DNA from: Leptodactylus fallax
Taxonomy: Eukaryota; Chordata; Amphibia; Anura; Leptodactylidae
Assembly: GCA_947044405.1 (NCBI GenBank)
Contig: CAMRHE010000013.1
Coordinates: 1-64,000, forward strand
DNA: 64,000 bases
Reading direction: 5' to 3'
Below, one piece after another: positions 45,519 to 58,735 of this stretch. Under the pieces are notes generated by a model that was given only the letters and a program-made list of their open reading frames with translations, had not been told where the DNA came from and ran no database searches. The number at the start of each line of letters is the position of its first letter. The first letter of the stretch is position 1. The position numbers were made by a program, and so were the translations under genes.

Positions 45519-48500
45519 TTAACCCCTTCAAGACCGAGCCTAAAAGTACCTTCATGAACAGGCTTCATTTTTCAAAACTGACATATGTCACTTTATATGG
45601 CAATAACTTTGACACTTTAACTTACGCAAGTGATTTTGAGATTGTTTTTTTCATGACACATTGTACTTCATATTAGTGGTAAACATTGATCAATATTTTT
45701 GTACTTATTTATTAAAAAAATAGGAAATTTGATGGAAATTTGGAAAAAAATCGCAATTTTCAAAATGTGAAATGCTCTGCTTTTCAAAAAGATAGTCATA
45801 CCACCCAAATACATTAATAAATATTATCTACCATATCTCTGCTTTATACTGGCATCATCTTTTAATCTATTTTGGACGTTAGAAGGCTTACAAGTATAAC
45901 AGAGATTTTCCAGATTTACAAGAAAATTTCCCAAACTAATTTCTCAGGGACCACTTCAATTCTGAAGGGGATTATAAAGGCCTATATATTAGAAACCCCC
46001 ATGAATCACCTCATTTTCAAAAGTGCACCCCTCACATAAGGCAATACAGCATTTGGGAAGTTTGTTAACCCTTTAAGCATTTCACGGAAATTAATACAAT
46101 ATGTAGGTGAAATTTAGACATTTCATTTTTTTTAATAATACATTCATTTAGCCCTAAAATTAACACAATCACAAAGGGTTAAAGGAGAAAATGCATCTCA
46201 TAGTTTGTTACGCAATTTCTCCTGAGCACAGAAATACCCCACATATGGGTGTAAACTGATGTTTTGTCACATGGCAGTGCACAGAATGGAAGGAGCATGT
46301 TTGAAAAGCTGAATTTGCTGGAATAGTTTTCGGTGCCATTTGCAAAGCCCCTAGAGTACCAATACAAAGGAAATCCCCAAAAAGTGACCCCATTTTGGAA
46401 ACTACACCCTTTTCAGAATTTATTAAGAGGTATAGTGAACATTTTGACCCAACAGCCTTTTTGCAGATTTTATTAACATTGGGATGTGTAAATGAAAAAT
46501 TATTAAAATGTCACTTTACCCCCAAAGTTTTCATTTTCACAAGGTGTTAAAGGAGAAAAAGCCCCCCACAGTTTGTTAAACAATTGCTCATGAACGTGGC
46601 AATACCCCATATGTGGTCATAATCTGCTATATGGGTACATGATGGGGCTCGGATTGGAAAGAGCGCTATTTGACATTTGGAGGGCAGATTTTGCTGGAAT
46701 AGTTTTCAGGTGCCATGTCGCATTTGCATAGCCCCTAAAGTACCAATACAATGAAAACCCCCAAAAGTGACCCCGTTTTGGAAACTACACCCCACATAGA
46801 ACATATCAAGGGATATAATGAGCAATTTGATGCTACAGCTGTTTCACAGATTTTATTAACATTGGGACGTGAAAATTAAAAATTACTTTTTTTCCAATAA
46901 ACCGTCAATTTAGTCCCAAATTTTTTATTTTCACGAGAGGATAAAGGAGAAAAAGCTCCCCAAAGTTTGTTACACAATTTCTCCTGAACATGGCAATACC
47001 CCATGTGTGGTTGTAAACTGCTGTATGGGTACATGGCAGGGCTCGGAATGGAAGGAGCGCTATTTGGCTTTTGGAGGGCAGATTTTGCTGGAATAGTTTT
47101 CAGGTGCCATGTCATATTTGCAGATTCCCTAGAGTACCAATACAATGGAAACTCCCAAAAAGTGACTCCATTTTAGAAACTACTCCCCTCAAGGAATTTA
47201 TCAAAAGGTATTATCATTTTGAGCCCAAGAGTGCTTCCCGAAAATTAATGTACAAAGTGAAAATTTAAATTTTTAAAGAAAGTTTTTAAAGAAATATTCC
47301 ATTTCGGTGCCCAATACGTTGTGCCCAGTTTGTGTCATCAGAGACATGCACTCCTAAAACTATTAATTGATCTATCCCAGGTAGAAAGAAGTTTTCTGGA
47401 TGTTGTTTTTGCAGAGCCCTGGAGGTCCCAGTATATTGGAATTCCCCAAGAAGTGACCCCATTTTGTAGGGGCAATTTTAGAGTCTCTACAAATGTGACA
47501 TGGTGTCCAAAAACCAACAATTTAAATCAGCGGTCCAAAACACATAGTGCTCCTTGACATCTGTGCCCTCCTATGTGCCCAAACAGCAGTTTATGCCCAC
47601 ATGTATGATACTGGTGTACCCAGGATAACGTACTTAACCATGCCATATGTGGGTATAAACTGCTGTTTGGGAACAGCTGGGCACAGAAGGGAAGGAGCAC
47701 TATTTTGGTTTTTGGAGCACAGTTTGGTTTTTGGACATCATGCCACTTTTGCAGAGCCCCTGAATTGGCAGTAAAGTGGAATCCACAGACACATAACCCC
47801 ACTTTGGAAGGTACACCCCTCAAGGGATTTCTCAAGTGGCATAGTGAGCATTTTAACCTTTGAGTGTTGCATTAATCTAATTTCCAGAAAGGAATGCGTG
47901 GCTGATAATGAAAAGTGAAAATTGAAATTTTTCCATAGATACGCCATTTCAGTGCCCAATATATTGTGCCCAGCTTGTGTCAGCAGAGACAAGCGCGTAT
48001 TCCGGGCACAACAGCTTTTGAAGCGTTCATCTCTGATACAAACAAGGCACAATATGAAATATTCTTGGAAAAATTGTCATTTTCACCTTTCACGTATTTA
48101 TTTCTGGAAAATTAATTAATGCAACACTTGGGGTTAAAAAGGCTCACTGTACCCCTGGATAAATTCCTTCAGGGGTGTAGTTTCAAAAATGGGGTCACGT
48201 GTCAGGGGATTCCACTTTACTGGCATTTCAGGGTTCTGCAAAAGTGTAATGGCATCCAAAAACCAAACCGTCTAAATCTGTGCTCCAAAAACCAAAATAT
48301 CACTCCTTCCCTTCTGTGCCCAGCCATGCCCAAGCAGCAGTTTATACCCTATATGACATTAAGTACGTTATCCTGGTTACACCAGTGTTATACATATGGG
48401 CATAAACTGCAGTTTGGGTACACAGCAGGGCGCAGAAGGGAAGGAGTGCTATGTGGCTTTTGGAGAGCAGATTTAAATGTTTAGTATCTGGACGCCATGT

Positions 48501-49918
48501 CATGTTTGCAGAGCCTCTAAAGTACCAGTAAAGTGAAATTCCCTAGGGAATGACCCCATTTTGAAAACTGCACCCCTCAAAGAATTTATCAAGGAGTGTA
48601 GTGAGCATTAGTATATCAGATGTGAATGCACAGCAGATGGGGAAAAGTGAATATGTAAGCTGTGCGGAGTGCATTGGGAACACCAAATTCCCTACTATAT
48701 CCCCAGTAGCTCCTATGATTGGGAGGGCCACTCTGGGGGTCATTCTGGGGGGTCTGGTGTCTTTTCCCTTGTAAGCTCTAAATTTGGGGTGTCTCAGCTT
48801 ATACATTCCCTTCCTGCAACCAGATTTGTTCCAATGATTTGGAGATTTTTGATGTTTTTGGTTTTACATTGTACAAGCTATATTTTCTTTATTTTTATGG
48901 TGATGTAGCCATATGAGGGCTTGTTGTTTGCACTATGAGTTGTATTTTGTAATGATATCATTTTTGGGTGCCTATAACTTATTAACTAAATTTTATTAAC
49001 TCTTTCTTGGTGGATTAAAAAAACCCATCCATTCTGGTATTGCTTTTTACCTTTTAATTTTTTTTTCTGTGTAGCGTACAGCATAAGTAACATGTTACCT
49101 TTATTCTGCGGGTCGGTACAATTATGGCGCTACCTAATTTATATTTTTTTTTTTATGTGTTACTAGTTTTGCAGAACAAAAAGCCATTTGGGGAAAGAAA
49201 TAAATTATTTTTGCATCGCCATCTTCTGAGATGTGTAGCAATTTTTTTTTTTCAGTTGAAAGAGTTGGTTGAGGGTTTATTTTTTGCAGGACGATATGTG
49301 CTTTTTATTGGTACTGTTTTGGGGTACATATGACTTTTTGATCACTTTTTATAGCATTTTTTTAAGGCTAGATGGCGAAAAAACATTATTGCTTTATTAA
49401 TTAAATTTTTTTTTTTCATACACCACTTTTTTTCAAATAGTTTTTTTTTTTTTTTTTACTTTTTAGTGATGTCCCACTAGGAGACCTGAACCAGCGATGC
49501 ACTGATCGCTGGTTCAACACTATACACTGCAATACATATGTATTGCAGACTATAGAAGAAGTCAGCCTATGCAGATGCATAGGCTGACTTCCTCACTTCC
49601 CGGCAGGATCAACCAAGTAATGGGGGCTCCAGGCAGCCTGGGGTCACTGGCCAGACCCCAGGCTGCAGAAAATACAAATGGACACTCCCCGATCTCGCTG
49701 CAACAAACTTTCCCTGATATAGCGGCTACATTATCAGGACCTGAACCGATCAGGTCCTGATCATGTCTCCATGGACACCAGCAGCTAATAGCACTGTGTT
49801 CACGAAGTTCCTGACCCTTGGGGAGACCTCATCCCCAATTTAGCAGGGTCTGTTTATAAACGTCGACACTACACAAAGCCCGACGTTTATATACAGTGGG
49901 CGGTCGCAAAGGGGTTAA
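45519..49918 (+). mobile_element. Long TTAA-bounded element X, copy B (apparently full length)
   Basis: Left end TTAACCCCTTCAAGACCGAG (45519), right end CGGTCGCAAAGGGGTTAA (49918): the ends are inverted (CCCCTT...GACCG) with TTAA on both sides. The interior holds five plus anchors (46342, 46726, 47120, 47411, 47751), an inverted unit (about 48135-48400) and a further plus unit (about 48400-48605). A T-rich segment with GTTGTTTGC and TTTTTATTGGTACTG blocks and a tail with CCAGGCAGCCTGGGGTC follow. No transposase was found in 4.4 kb, so mobilisation must be in trans if the ends are functional. Confidence 0.8.
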
Positions 49919-50293
49919 AGTTCTTTTATTAAATGTTAAACCAAAAAGAGAACAACACTGCATTTTATTAAAATAAGATTTCATCATTCCTTAAAAGAGT
50001 TATCTGATTAGGACAGTGAAATGATTTCTTGGAAAAAATCTACTCAGTTGTGGTTGGGGGTGGGAGGCACTTTTTTAAATAGTTTCTTATTACAATGCTG
50101 CAATAAATTGAACCATTACTTGTAATTTATAGAAATTAGTGGGCATTAGTTTAAATGGGTTCTTGTAAACATACGCTATATCTTTGGTCTCACCTGTACA
50201 TCCTGGGGCAAAGCACTGTTCCCCTCCTTTACAAATCAATAAAGCTTTGAAAGCTGCATAAAAGAGGCATATTTAAAAACAGTAAAATTACTA
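49919..50293. other. Intergenic, nothing recognised
   Basis: AT-rich spacer between element X copy B and hAT copy C. Confidence 0.5.
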
Positions 50294-50682
50294 GAGCTGG
50301 GCTAATTTGGTTCATAATGAGTCGGGTTCATCCCACATATACTAAATTGTTTTTTTTTTTTTTAACAAAACCGAACACAAGGCAAATCACTTTGGACAAA
50401 CAAAATGGGCGCAATATCAGAAAATGGCTACTGCCACACGTTAGACCAGGAAATACAGAGCAGACAATGTCATATATGCAGTGACTCACACATTAAGTGA
50501 TAGCAAGAGACTGCCTCTCAACCAATAGACAGTAGTAAAGTAGTAGAGGTGGCCATGGTACTAGTAGTACATCTTTCGCTAACGTAAAAAAAAGAATCTC
50601 CGTTATTTCAGTGTTTTTTTATGATTAATAAATAAGCATTATGTGCAGGCAAAAGGAGGGGGGGAAGAAAACACTTGTGCAA

Positions 50683-50712
50683 GTACTACTACTACTACTA
50701 CTACTACTACTA
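50683..50712. repeat. (TAC)n microsatellite
   Basis: About ten ACT/TAC trinucleotide repeats inside hAT copy C. Confidence 0.9.
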
Positions 50713-51949
50713 ACAATAAGAATATGTGTGGCAAGAGCAACACTGCTTCTGGTTTTGGTGGTACCACCAGTAGCTGCAGGATTGTTGCACTTCCTGAGAA
50801 TGTTGATGAATTGCATTGAAAAGTGATGTCATCTTGAGTCAGGCTTCTGTGTGTTCCTCCTCCTACATAACACATTTACCGCAGGGCTTTTCTGAATTGT
50901 CAATCGTAACTCCTTCACATTCTTCACTGACACAGATCCCTAGTAGTGAAGTGGCACCTGCTGAGCAATCTATTTCTCCTACTCAGAGCAGTCTTCCTCC
51001 TCTTTTTGAAGAGCTTGTTGAGAACAGTCATCAGTGTGTGCAAGCAGTGGTACTGCTACTGGTAGTTGTGCTGGTAGGGGAGCTAGGGGGATATCTGGAG
51101 GTGGAAATTCTGAAGGTGTGCATGGCCATGAAGATGTGTTAAAAAAGGGGGGATGATGATGATCTCTTACGGATAGGACCTGGCAACTGGGTTAGGGTGA
51201 CAAGGTGATATCAGATGAAGAGGGTGGTGGCAGTGATGATAGCAATTCCAGCCAGGGTTTTTGAATGTTGGGCATGCGCAGACCACATCTACATGTAGCA
51301 CTAGCACATGGTCATCATTATCAACTTTATCCCCAACTGTTTCTCCTCCTCTTCCATGCCAATTTCAGTCATCCAAAAGGGAATGTATGGCCAGAAGACA
51401 GCAATATATGCCCCATCATCTGGCAGTTGTGCAACTTAACTCATACCTGGCCAAGTTGCTAGCAGTGCAGTTGCTGCCGTACCACTTAATGGATTCCACT
51501 GTTTTATGACAACTGATGGAATGCGCTCAGCCTTGATAGAGAATACCTAGCTGCCATTATTTCTCTAGGAAAGCTATCCTGCTTTATATAGCCATGTGTC
51601 GGAGAATGTGGGCTTTCCTTGGATACTGCAGTCTGGGAAAATGTGCATGCCACTGTAACCACGTGGAGCAGCAAGTATGAACAAGGACGATACATAGCTT
51701 TCATGGCCGCTGGGTCCATGTGTGGCAGGTGCCACAATCCAGAAACACAGCAAGGCCAGATGCTAGTTCTACCCCGATTGTGTAGGCCCAGTTCAGACAC
51801 CATGCAGGGCCCACCTCCTCTGGATCCTCCTTTCTGGACCATTTCCCACCACCATCTTCACCAGGTCGAGCTGTCGCTTCCACTCCTTTTCCTCCTCCTC
51901 CATCTTTGTTTCATGGGTGCCGTGTGGTTTTGCAGTTAATGAACCTGTG

Positions 51950-53526
51950 ACACAGGGGCCAGACAGCGAAGGGCTGCTTCGCTGTATCCTGCATCAAGTA
52001 TTCCGCTGGATGGCTCCTTGCCAAATTCAACTGGGCAGCTTTGACAACGGCACCAATATTTTTGCTGTGCTACAATTAGGCTGAATAACAAATTGTCCCC
52101 TGAATGACGCATGTCCTTAATCTGGTGGTTCACTGCTTTATTAACTTGTACAGTTAAAAGAGGTCTCCTCAAGGATAGAAAAATCTCTGTGCATTTCAGC
52201 CGTTCTTATGTTGCAAAAAACACCCTGCTTGATTTGAAACCACAAAGCGGTCTGCCTTTGCACCACCTTATCTGTGACATTCCAACTCAGTGGAAGTCTA
52301 CCTTTAAACATGCTAGAGCATCTATGTGAGCAGCAGAAGGTGGTGAATGATTATTGCATGCAGCGGACCACAGGGACAATGTATTATTTCAAGATACGTC
52401 ATTGGAGGATCAGGAGGGAAGTGTGCCGGCTTCTCAAGCCCTTTGAAAAAGCCACCAAATTTGTCTGCAGGGATGACTGCAGCATCAGCAATGTGGTCCC
52501 TCTATTGTATATCTTACAGGAAACTCTTACACTCATGCACCAAGGAATGGAGGAGGAGAAACATTTTCCACTTTCTTAGTCAACGTGATCGTCCTGTGTT
52601 GATGGAGGAGGATGAGGATCTGGGTCAGGGTCATCATGGTAGAGGAACAGGGACTCCTAGACTGGAAGAGGAGGAAGACTCTCCCTTGCAGAAGGAACCC
52701 TTGATATATCACAGGCAAAGTCAGGGGAGGAGGCTGACCGTTAGCTGTTTCAAGAAGAAGAAGACTGTCGACTACGATAGCCAAGAACTCCAACCATGGC
52801 AGGCCCATGGGGTTAGTACATACTCTGGCAAGCATGGCAGTCTGTATGCTCTGCTACTTACACAGGTACCAGCGTATTATTAGCATCAAGCCGAGGGATG
52901 GCAGTGCTCTTAGACCCTTGCTATTAAAAACAAAATGGGGGGATTCTTCCTTGCTTCTCAAATGAAAGAAAAATTAGAATAGTATCAGGATAGGCTGTAT
53001 ACCTAGCTTGCTGCAGCGTTTAGGGAGAGCACTGCAACTGCCAGTCACACGCGTACCCAGGTGGCCTCTGCCTGGTTTCAGTCCACCTCCTCTGCCAGTG
53101 CCATAAGTGTCAGGAGGAATAAAAGCTGTATAAGCCAGGCTCAATACAGTATCTGGAAGTTGATGAACCAAAAGTTTTTCAGCTCGCCAACCGGAGCCAC
53201 AACAGGCAACTGAAACCCATCAGCTGCATCAGCAAGTACAGTCGTACCTAGAATGCACCTATAGTCCAGCAGATAACTCTGACCCCATGGCATTCTGGGT
53301 CAATAGGTCAGAGCAGTGGAAAGAGCTGGCCCAGTTTGTCATGGGAGTTTTATCTTGTCCAGTCTCAAGTGTTATGGCCGAGAGGGTGTTACGTGCTGCC
53401 AGTGGTATAACACCTAAAAGGACGAAACTGTCCACAGGTTGCGTGGAAAAAATTTATTTTATGAAAATGAATCAGATAAGGATCCATGAGGACTTACAAA
53501 CACCTCTAGCTGATACCTCCGAATAG
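51950..53526 (+). pseudogene. hAT-superfamily transposase pseudogene
   Basis: Blocks in order: THVLNLVVHCFINL (about 52107-52148); SVEVYL with the preceding LPLHHLICDIPTQWKSTFKH (52250-52312); LLKPFEKATKFVCRDDCSIS (52432-52491), then VVPLLYILQETL; and the C-terminal dimerisation region with WKELAQFVMGVLSCPVSS (53317-53371), ERVLRAASG and EKIYFMKMN, ending at 53526. This matches hAT transposases, where CAHxLNLxV, LxPF and the LSxPxSSxxxERxFS pattern recur. Several frameshifts and stops, and a decayed region at 52590-53280, inactivate it. An N-terminal BED finger was not found. Confidence 0.85.
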
Positions 53527-54367
53527 TGCTGTCACCGTCTCGCTTTATCATTATCTTCCATTTACTGTACCACTGCTTATGCTACTGATGTCCTGTGGCC
53601 TGGTCCTTGATATTATGCCCTGCTGTACTATCACACATCTTGACACAACTGCCTAGTGCTTTAAGCCACTGGCAACACTCAGGCAGACATGTCCTGCAGT
53701 CTGGTCCACACTGTTTGTGCCATTACCACAGTGTTGGCATAAAAAAAATAAAACAAAAAAAAACACAATTTTCATTTCACATCTGCCTCCATCACGATAT
53801 AATTTGTGGTGGCTTTTTTTTTTGTGAAAAGTCAATTCTTCCCCAGTTTTTAAGTGGCTCACAGCCACAAATTTTTCTCTCAAATAACAATAAGCCCCTG
53901 TAGCATTTACAAGCCATCAAAACAGGCTAATTTTTCAACCAAACCATTGCTTTTTGCAATATATCCACCATGTGTGTCCATAAAACCATGGGCACACACA
54001 TTTCCCCTATAAATGGGTAATTTTCTTGAGCATTTTAAATGTTAAATGCGCAATGTATGGTCAAGCTCTGAGTTTGTATCCTCTGCTTACCATTTGTTTT
54101 TCAATAGACAATACATGTCGCATTCACTTTGACATAACTTCGGCTGTATTTGCCTTAGAGATAGAAATTGGATAGATAGGTTCCTAGGATGCCTGAGAGT
54201 GTTCTACAATCCTGGTTTAAGCCAATTTAAAGTGTGATTCATACTGAACTTATTTGTCCCGAACATACCAAGGACTCGAGCTGCCAAAGTGGAATGCAAA
54301 AGGAATCTTGAGAGGTTCATCCATCTCCAAGAATTTCCTCTCCAGAGTAATGTGATTTAGGTTTATA

Positions 54368-54783
54368 TCTAGAGATGAGCGAATTTCTCAAAAATTCGAT
54401 TCGGCAGTTCGATTCAAAGTTTAAAAAAAATTTGCTTTGATCCGAATTACTTTGCGGCGAATAAACAGCTATTTCCGGGCTGCAGAGAGCCAGGGTGGGC
54501 GGCAAAATGGCGGAAGCCCTTGGATGCCGCGGTCATGTCTCTCTCTCTCTCTCTCCAGCATGGACAACGTTTATTCATGTGGAAGGATCTGCTAACAAGC
54601 AAAGACACGCCTACCCAATCACATCACTAGAGATCATCATGTGACTGTCTGATGTGACAAAGGTCCTTACTAAATATTCGTTATCACGAAGCAACAGGAA
54701 ATCTGGAATCGTGGCGAATCGAAGATTTCCTGAAATTCGGATCGAATTCCACTTCTGCAAAATCGATTTGCTCATATTTATAA
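54368..54783. mobile_element. hAT-type MITE
   Basis: Left end CTAGAGATGAGCGAATTTC, right end GATTTGCTCATATTTATAAC; the GAGCGAAT/ATTTGCTC ends are inverted. The flanking GTTTATAT and ATTTATAA are similar, suggesting an aged duplication. Inner arms CAAAAATTCGATTCGG and GAAATTCGGATCGAATT also pair. A TC run lies at 54535-54556. No coding capacity. Confidence 0.65.
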
Positions 54784-55311
54784 CCAATTTACTTCTGACA
54801 GATTACCTTTAATGTCTTATATGATTCTCCTGCAGCTTCTGAAAGTGAAAGAGAGCGTTATAGCGGCAGATTCTCATCTACTTTCTGTCTGTTGTCCATG
54901 GTGGACATTTTAGCAGTTAGTGGTCATCTCAGGAGAACTGAAAATTAGAGTTTAGAGATTTAGGAAAAGTTTGCTAAGGTCATAGGAATGTTTTTTTTTT
55001 TTCTACCTGCATTTTGTCAGCTGTACCTTTTTAGTTTTTAGGGTTTCACTTTTTGAAGCCTATTTTTATGGGACAAGTTGATTAATTATGTTAACTGATA
55101 TTTAATTTTGTTACGGATGTCAATTTCTTATAAGACTAATGCAAACAATAGTATGAAATGCTAACAAAGCTTTGAAAGCTAAACAGAAAGAAAGAAGTTG
55201 TTAACTCAGTGTTTGATTAAAATACGTTTTGCTGATTTACTCACTCAACTTACTACCACATAAAAAAACATCCAGCACACAGCGGAGCAAATTTACTAAT
55301 ACTGTCTAAAA
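54784..55311. other. Intergenic, nothing recognised
   Basis: AT-rich unique sequence without ORFs or terminal repeats. Confidence 0.5.
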
Positions 55312-55526
55312 CTGAGGCACCACATTGTGGACATGCAGCTTTTTTTTGTTGCAGATTTTCATGCGTTTTTTGAGCCAAGGCCAAGAATGGCTACCAAAGA
55401 AATTGGAAATATATCGGAAGTACTTATACTTCTACCTTCTGCTCAATCCACTCGTAGGTTTGGCTGAAAAAAACTGCTACAAAATCTGCAACAAAAAAGC
55501 TGCATTTCTGCAATGTGGGGCCTCAG
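55312..55526. mobile_element. hAT-type fold-back MITE (CTGAGGC ends)
   Basis: The left arm CTGAGGCACCACATTG, then ATGCAGC..TTTTTTGTTGCAGATTTT, is mirrored by AAAATCTGCAACAAAAAAGC, then CAATGTGGGGCCTCA. The flanking GTCTAAAA (55304-55311) and GCCTAAAA (55526-55533) match at seven of eight bases, the size of a hAT duplication. 215 bp, no ORF. Confidence 0.8.
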
Positions 55527-55534
55527 CCTAAAAG

Positions 55535-56422
55535 TGAAAATCAAAGGGTATCTTAGTTTTCATAAAAAGATGAAATATATATGCAAGGTCTTGCTGGGCA
55601 GTCTGTACGCCTTCATACATTGTGTCCTATCTGTTTTTCTCCTGTTGATAGCCCCATTATGGCTGTAGGACATTATACATGTTGCTCTCAGGCTGTGGGC
55701 ATGTACGATAAGGAGAAATCTGTCCTCTCCTCTCTCCATAAATATTACTAGTGGTTTCTTTACATGTAATTCTGCCTGCAAAATAGCCTGTGATAGCTTG
55801 TAATTCTGCCTGTAAAATAGCAAAAAAAATTGTTGGAAAAAGCCCAAATGACTATAATATAGGAGAGCCATGGAAAATGGACTCAAAATCCAGGTTATGA
55901 TGGTTATGATGCAGCTAAAAAGATCCCTGACACAGATAAAGAGATATCTAAGCACAATAAGGAAATCTGTTTACTGTCATTGACTAACATCCCATCAGCA
56001 ATGACACAAACAGATAGTCACAAGTACATTAAAATACATAGTAAGCTCTCCTTACATTGCAGAAGATGTAGAATTCTCAGTGCCTGCAATCTACAGGCAG
56101 GAAAAGCTTTGTGCAAGCGTGTAGAGGCTGTGAGGAGAGACCAGCCCTTCCCCTCTGCATTCTCTGTGGGAAGAAAATCAGCCCCTACTCTCTCCACTGA
56201 CTGTGAACATGTCTTGATTTTGAAGTTAACTAGAGTCAGAACTTCCCTAGTAACAGGACATGAACAGAAAATTATCTACAAGGGAGACACCTAGTGGCAG
56301 AAACTTTAGAGATGTTTTTTTAGGCAGAAAAAGTAACATTTTTAAATAAAGTGCAATACATTTTAGTCCAGAATCACATTAATTGAGACTAAGTTATATG
56401 AAAAGTTAGTGTTAGTGACCAT
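55535..56422. other. Intergenic, repeat-like flank
   Basis: No gene is recognised; the ORFs at 55560-55955 and 55980-56294 lack domains. The last 100 bp (AACATTTTTAAATAAAG...TTAGTGACCA) look like the outer flank of the MITE that follows. Confidence 0.4.
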
Positions 56423-56740
56423 TTAAAGGGATTGTCCAGTTTCAGCAAATAAATGTTATTGTTTGAATAATGAAAAGGTATACAATTTTCCAACATTCTT
56501 TTTGTATCAATTCCTTACATTTTTCTAAATCTCTGCTTTTTGCAATTCATTTTTTAACTTCCAGTGGATAAAAATATGTCCATGGTCATATGATGACACA
56601 TTGGTGCACATCTCATTACAGTCACAGTTTAGTAATCAGATGTGCCTTCTAACAAGCTATGCACCTGTGTGTCCATCACATGACCATGGACTGGTTTTTA
56701 TTCATTGGTAATAAGCAATGAATTGCAGCAATCCTTGCAT
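56423..56740 (+). mobile_element. T2-type MITE, right end missing
   Basis: Starts TTAAAGGGATTGTCCAG. An internal inverted repeat (GTCCATGGTCATATGATG at 56578 with CATCACATGACCATGGAC at 56675) forms a hairpin. Homology to other MITE ends stops near 56740 without a closing CCCTTTAA. Confidence 0.6.
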
Positions 56741-57448
56741 TCACCATTAAGGATTATGGGCAGCACCATCCTAATTACATAGGACAATGTGCTGCCCATA
56801 ATCTGCATCTTTTATCCTGCATAAAACATGCAATCAGGCAACCAGCGAGCATTCACTAGTTTGCCAGCTGATTGGCAGCACAGGGCTATAATCAGCAATG
56901 AGTATTACTAGTTCTTCATGCTGGCCTCAAAATTAGACAGTCTTAAATTGTGCCAGATTTATGAAATTATACTGAATAAAAAATCTGGCATACTGTATTT
57001 TTAGACAATTTACTTGTACTTTACACCACCTAGAAAAAAGCAGCAACATTTTGGTGCATTTTTTGCCGTACAATGTTACATCATAGGTCATGCCCCTTTT
57101 TCCGATAAACCATTCTCCCATGTTATACAAGTCATAAAAAGTATCTAAAACGCATAATAAATGTGGTGCAAGGTGTATGAATCAGGTTTTGGGTGCAAAT
57201 TCTAGCATAATTCTGTGGCATTTTCATGAGTAAATCTCCCATTGTTTTTGTTGAAAAATCCATTAGTTGTCAGTAAACAACATAAAATTAAAATCTGCAA
57301 ATAACATATAAAGAGAATGTGACAACTACATTTTTAATAATTAAAACTAGATAGTGACACATACTATGTTTTCTAGTCTTGCTTTTTTTTTAACTTTCTA
57401 AACATAGATTTTTTAATTCTATTTTCTGTCCATGATTATTGGGGCACC
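56741..57448. other. Intergenic, possible decayed MITE
   Basis: 56930-57240 resembles the 3311-3745 segment and ends GAGTAAATCTCCC. Otherwise nothing is recognised. Confidence 0.35.
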
Positions 57449-57511
57449 TACAGTGGATACGGAAAGTACTCAGACACCTTTAAGTTTTTCACTCTTTGTT
57501 TCATTACAGCC

Positions 57512-58085
57512 AGGGTCGGACTGGCCCACCGGGGAACCGGTGAATCTACCGGTGGGCCCCGAGCCCCGACTATTAGTCCTCATGTTACCAATGCAGATGG
57601 TCAGGGCACCGGACCACTATGATAGCGGTCAGAGAAAGCCTGGCTCCCCGACCGCTATACATAGTGTTATTGGAAAGGGACCCTGGCATATTGCAGGCCC
57701 CTTTCCAATAGATGACAACCCAGGGGAGGTGACTGAAAAACAATAAACATATATTCTCACCTCTCCTGTGCACAGCGTTCTCTCCGGTGCTCTTCCATCC
57801 TGTGACTGAGGCTTGTGATTAGGCCCCAGCGGTCACATGGAGCGTGGCTGTGTAATGACGTCAGTGCGCCCCCACGTGACCACTGAGGACCAATCACTGG
57901 CCTCAGCAGTGACGTCGGAAGAGGGCGTGAAGACGGAAGGATAGAGCGAGGATGCCAAGGAAAGGTAAGGCAAGGTGAGTATGAATGTTTGTTATTTTTA
58001 ATCACCTTCCCTGGGCCTCCGATTATTATACTCTGGGGTCTGAGGAGACCCCAGAATATAATATTAGCACCGAAGCGGAGGGGGT
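57512..58085. repeat. GGTCGGACTGGCCC-type repeat
   Basis: Begins GGGTCGGACTGGCCCACCGG, with a palindromic CACCGG..CCGGTG core, then a GC-rich body with a GGAAAGGTAAGGCAAGGTGA block and the GGGTCTGAGGAGACCCCAG fold-back at about 58037. The last block is shared with the element at 1723-2741 in opposite orientation. Unclassified. Confidence 0.5.
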
Positions 58086-58270
58086 CTGTTGGGAGCTTAT
58101 AATACTGTATGGGGGCAACTGTGGAGCATATAATACTGGTTGGGGGCCACTGTGGAGCTTATACTCAATACAGTGGCCCCTTCACTGGTCCCCTATACTG
58201 TATGGGGACCATTGATGGGGCCATTATATTATTGGGGGGGGCAGTGATGGAGGCCAATAGCCTGGGGGAC
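58085..58270. repeat. Minisatellite-like array
   Basis: Units such as GGGGGCCACTGTGGAGCTTA recur at about 30-bp spacing with variants (GGGGGCAACTGTGGAGCATA). Interrupted on the right by a T2-type MITE. Its continuation with reversed strand sense lies at 59160-59310. Confidence 0.7.
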
Positions 58271-58271
58271 A

Positions 58272-58701
58272 TTAAAGGGGTTGTGCAGGATAACATTTTT
58301 TTTTAATTACACCGAGGCAGGCGAAAAAAGAAAACAAAAAAAAACCCCCAAACTTTCTCTCCTGTCCCTAGTGTCTCCCAACGCAGTTCGGTCCTGCAGT
58401 TCTGTTGTTTTCTTCCAGTTGAAGTTCCCCCTGCACGGGACTACCTGTAACGTCACATGACCCCTGAGGCCAATCAGTGGCCTAAGGGAAGGGACCTGGA
58501 ACGTCACAGCCAGTGAGGACTTCCGGCAAAAAGAAGACAGCGGAGCTGCGGGACCGTACCGTACTGGGAGGACACCGGAGTACTGGAGCCAAGTGAGTAT
58601 GTTTAGTATGTTTTTTTTGGGGGGGGGAGGGGGTAGGGGGGATTCACCTCCCCCGAACTAATTATAAAAACGAAAAAGATTATACTGGACAACCTCTTTA
58701 A
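58272..58701. mobile_element. T2-type MITE
   Basis: TTAAAGGGGTTGTGCAGGA (58272) to ATACTGGACAACCTCTTTAA (58701), bounded by TTAA at both ends; 430 bp with partial internal self-complementarity and no ORF of note. Confidence 0.85.
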
Positions 58702-58735
58702 TGTGTGGTGCATTAGGGGGGCCCTGGGGGGTATA

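Larger units (their letters stand above)
50294..54333 (+). mobile_element. hAT element copy C with decayed transposase
   Basis: Left end near GAGCTGGGCTAATTTGGTTC (50294). The right end is GAGAGGTTCATCCATCTCC (about 54329), resembling the GAGATGGGCGAACC-type ends of the other hAT copies. No clear 8-bp duplication could be identified. It contains a plus-strand transposase pseudogene (51950-53526), a TAC microsatellite (50683-50712) and the uninterrupted version (ATTTTAAATGTTAAATG, 54035) of the site hit by element Y in copy A. Confidence 0.8.
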
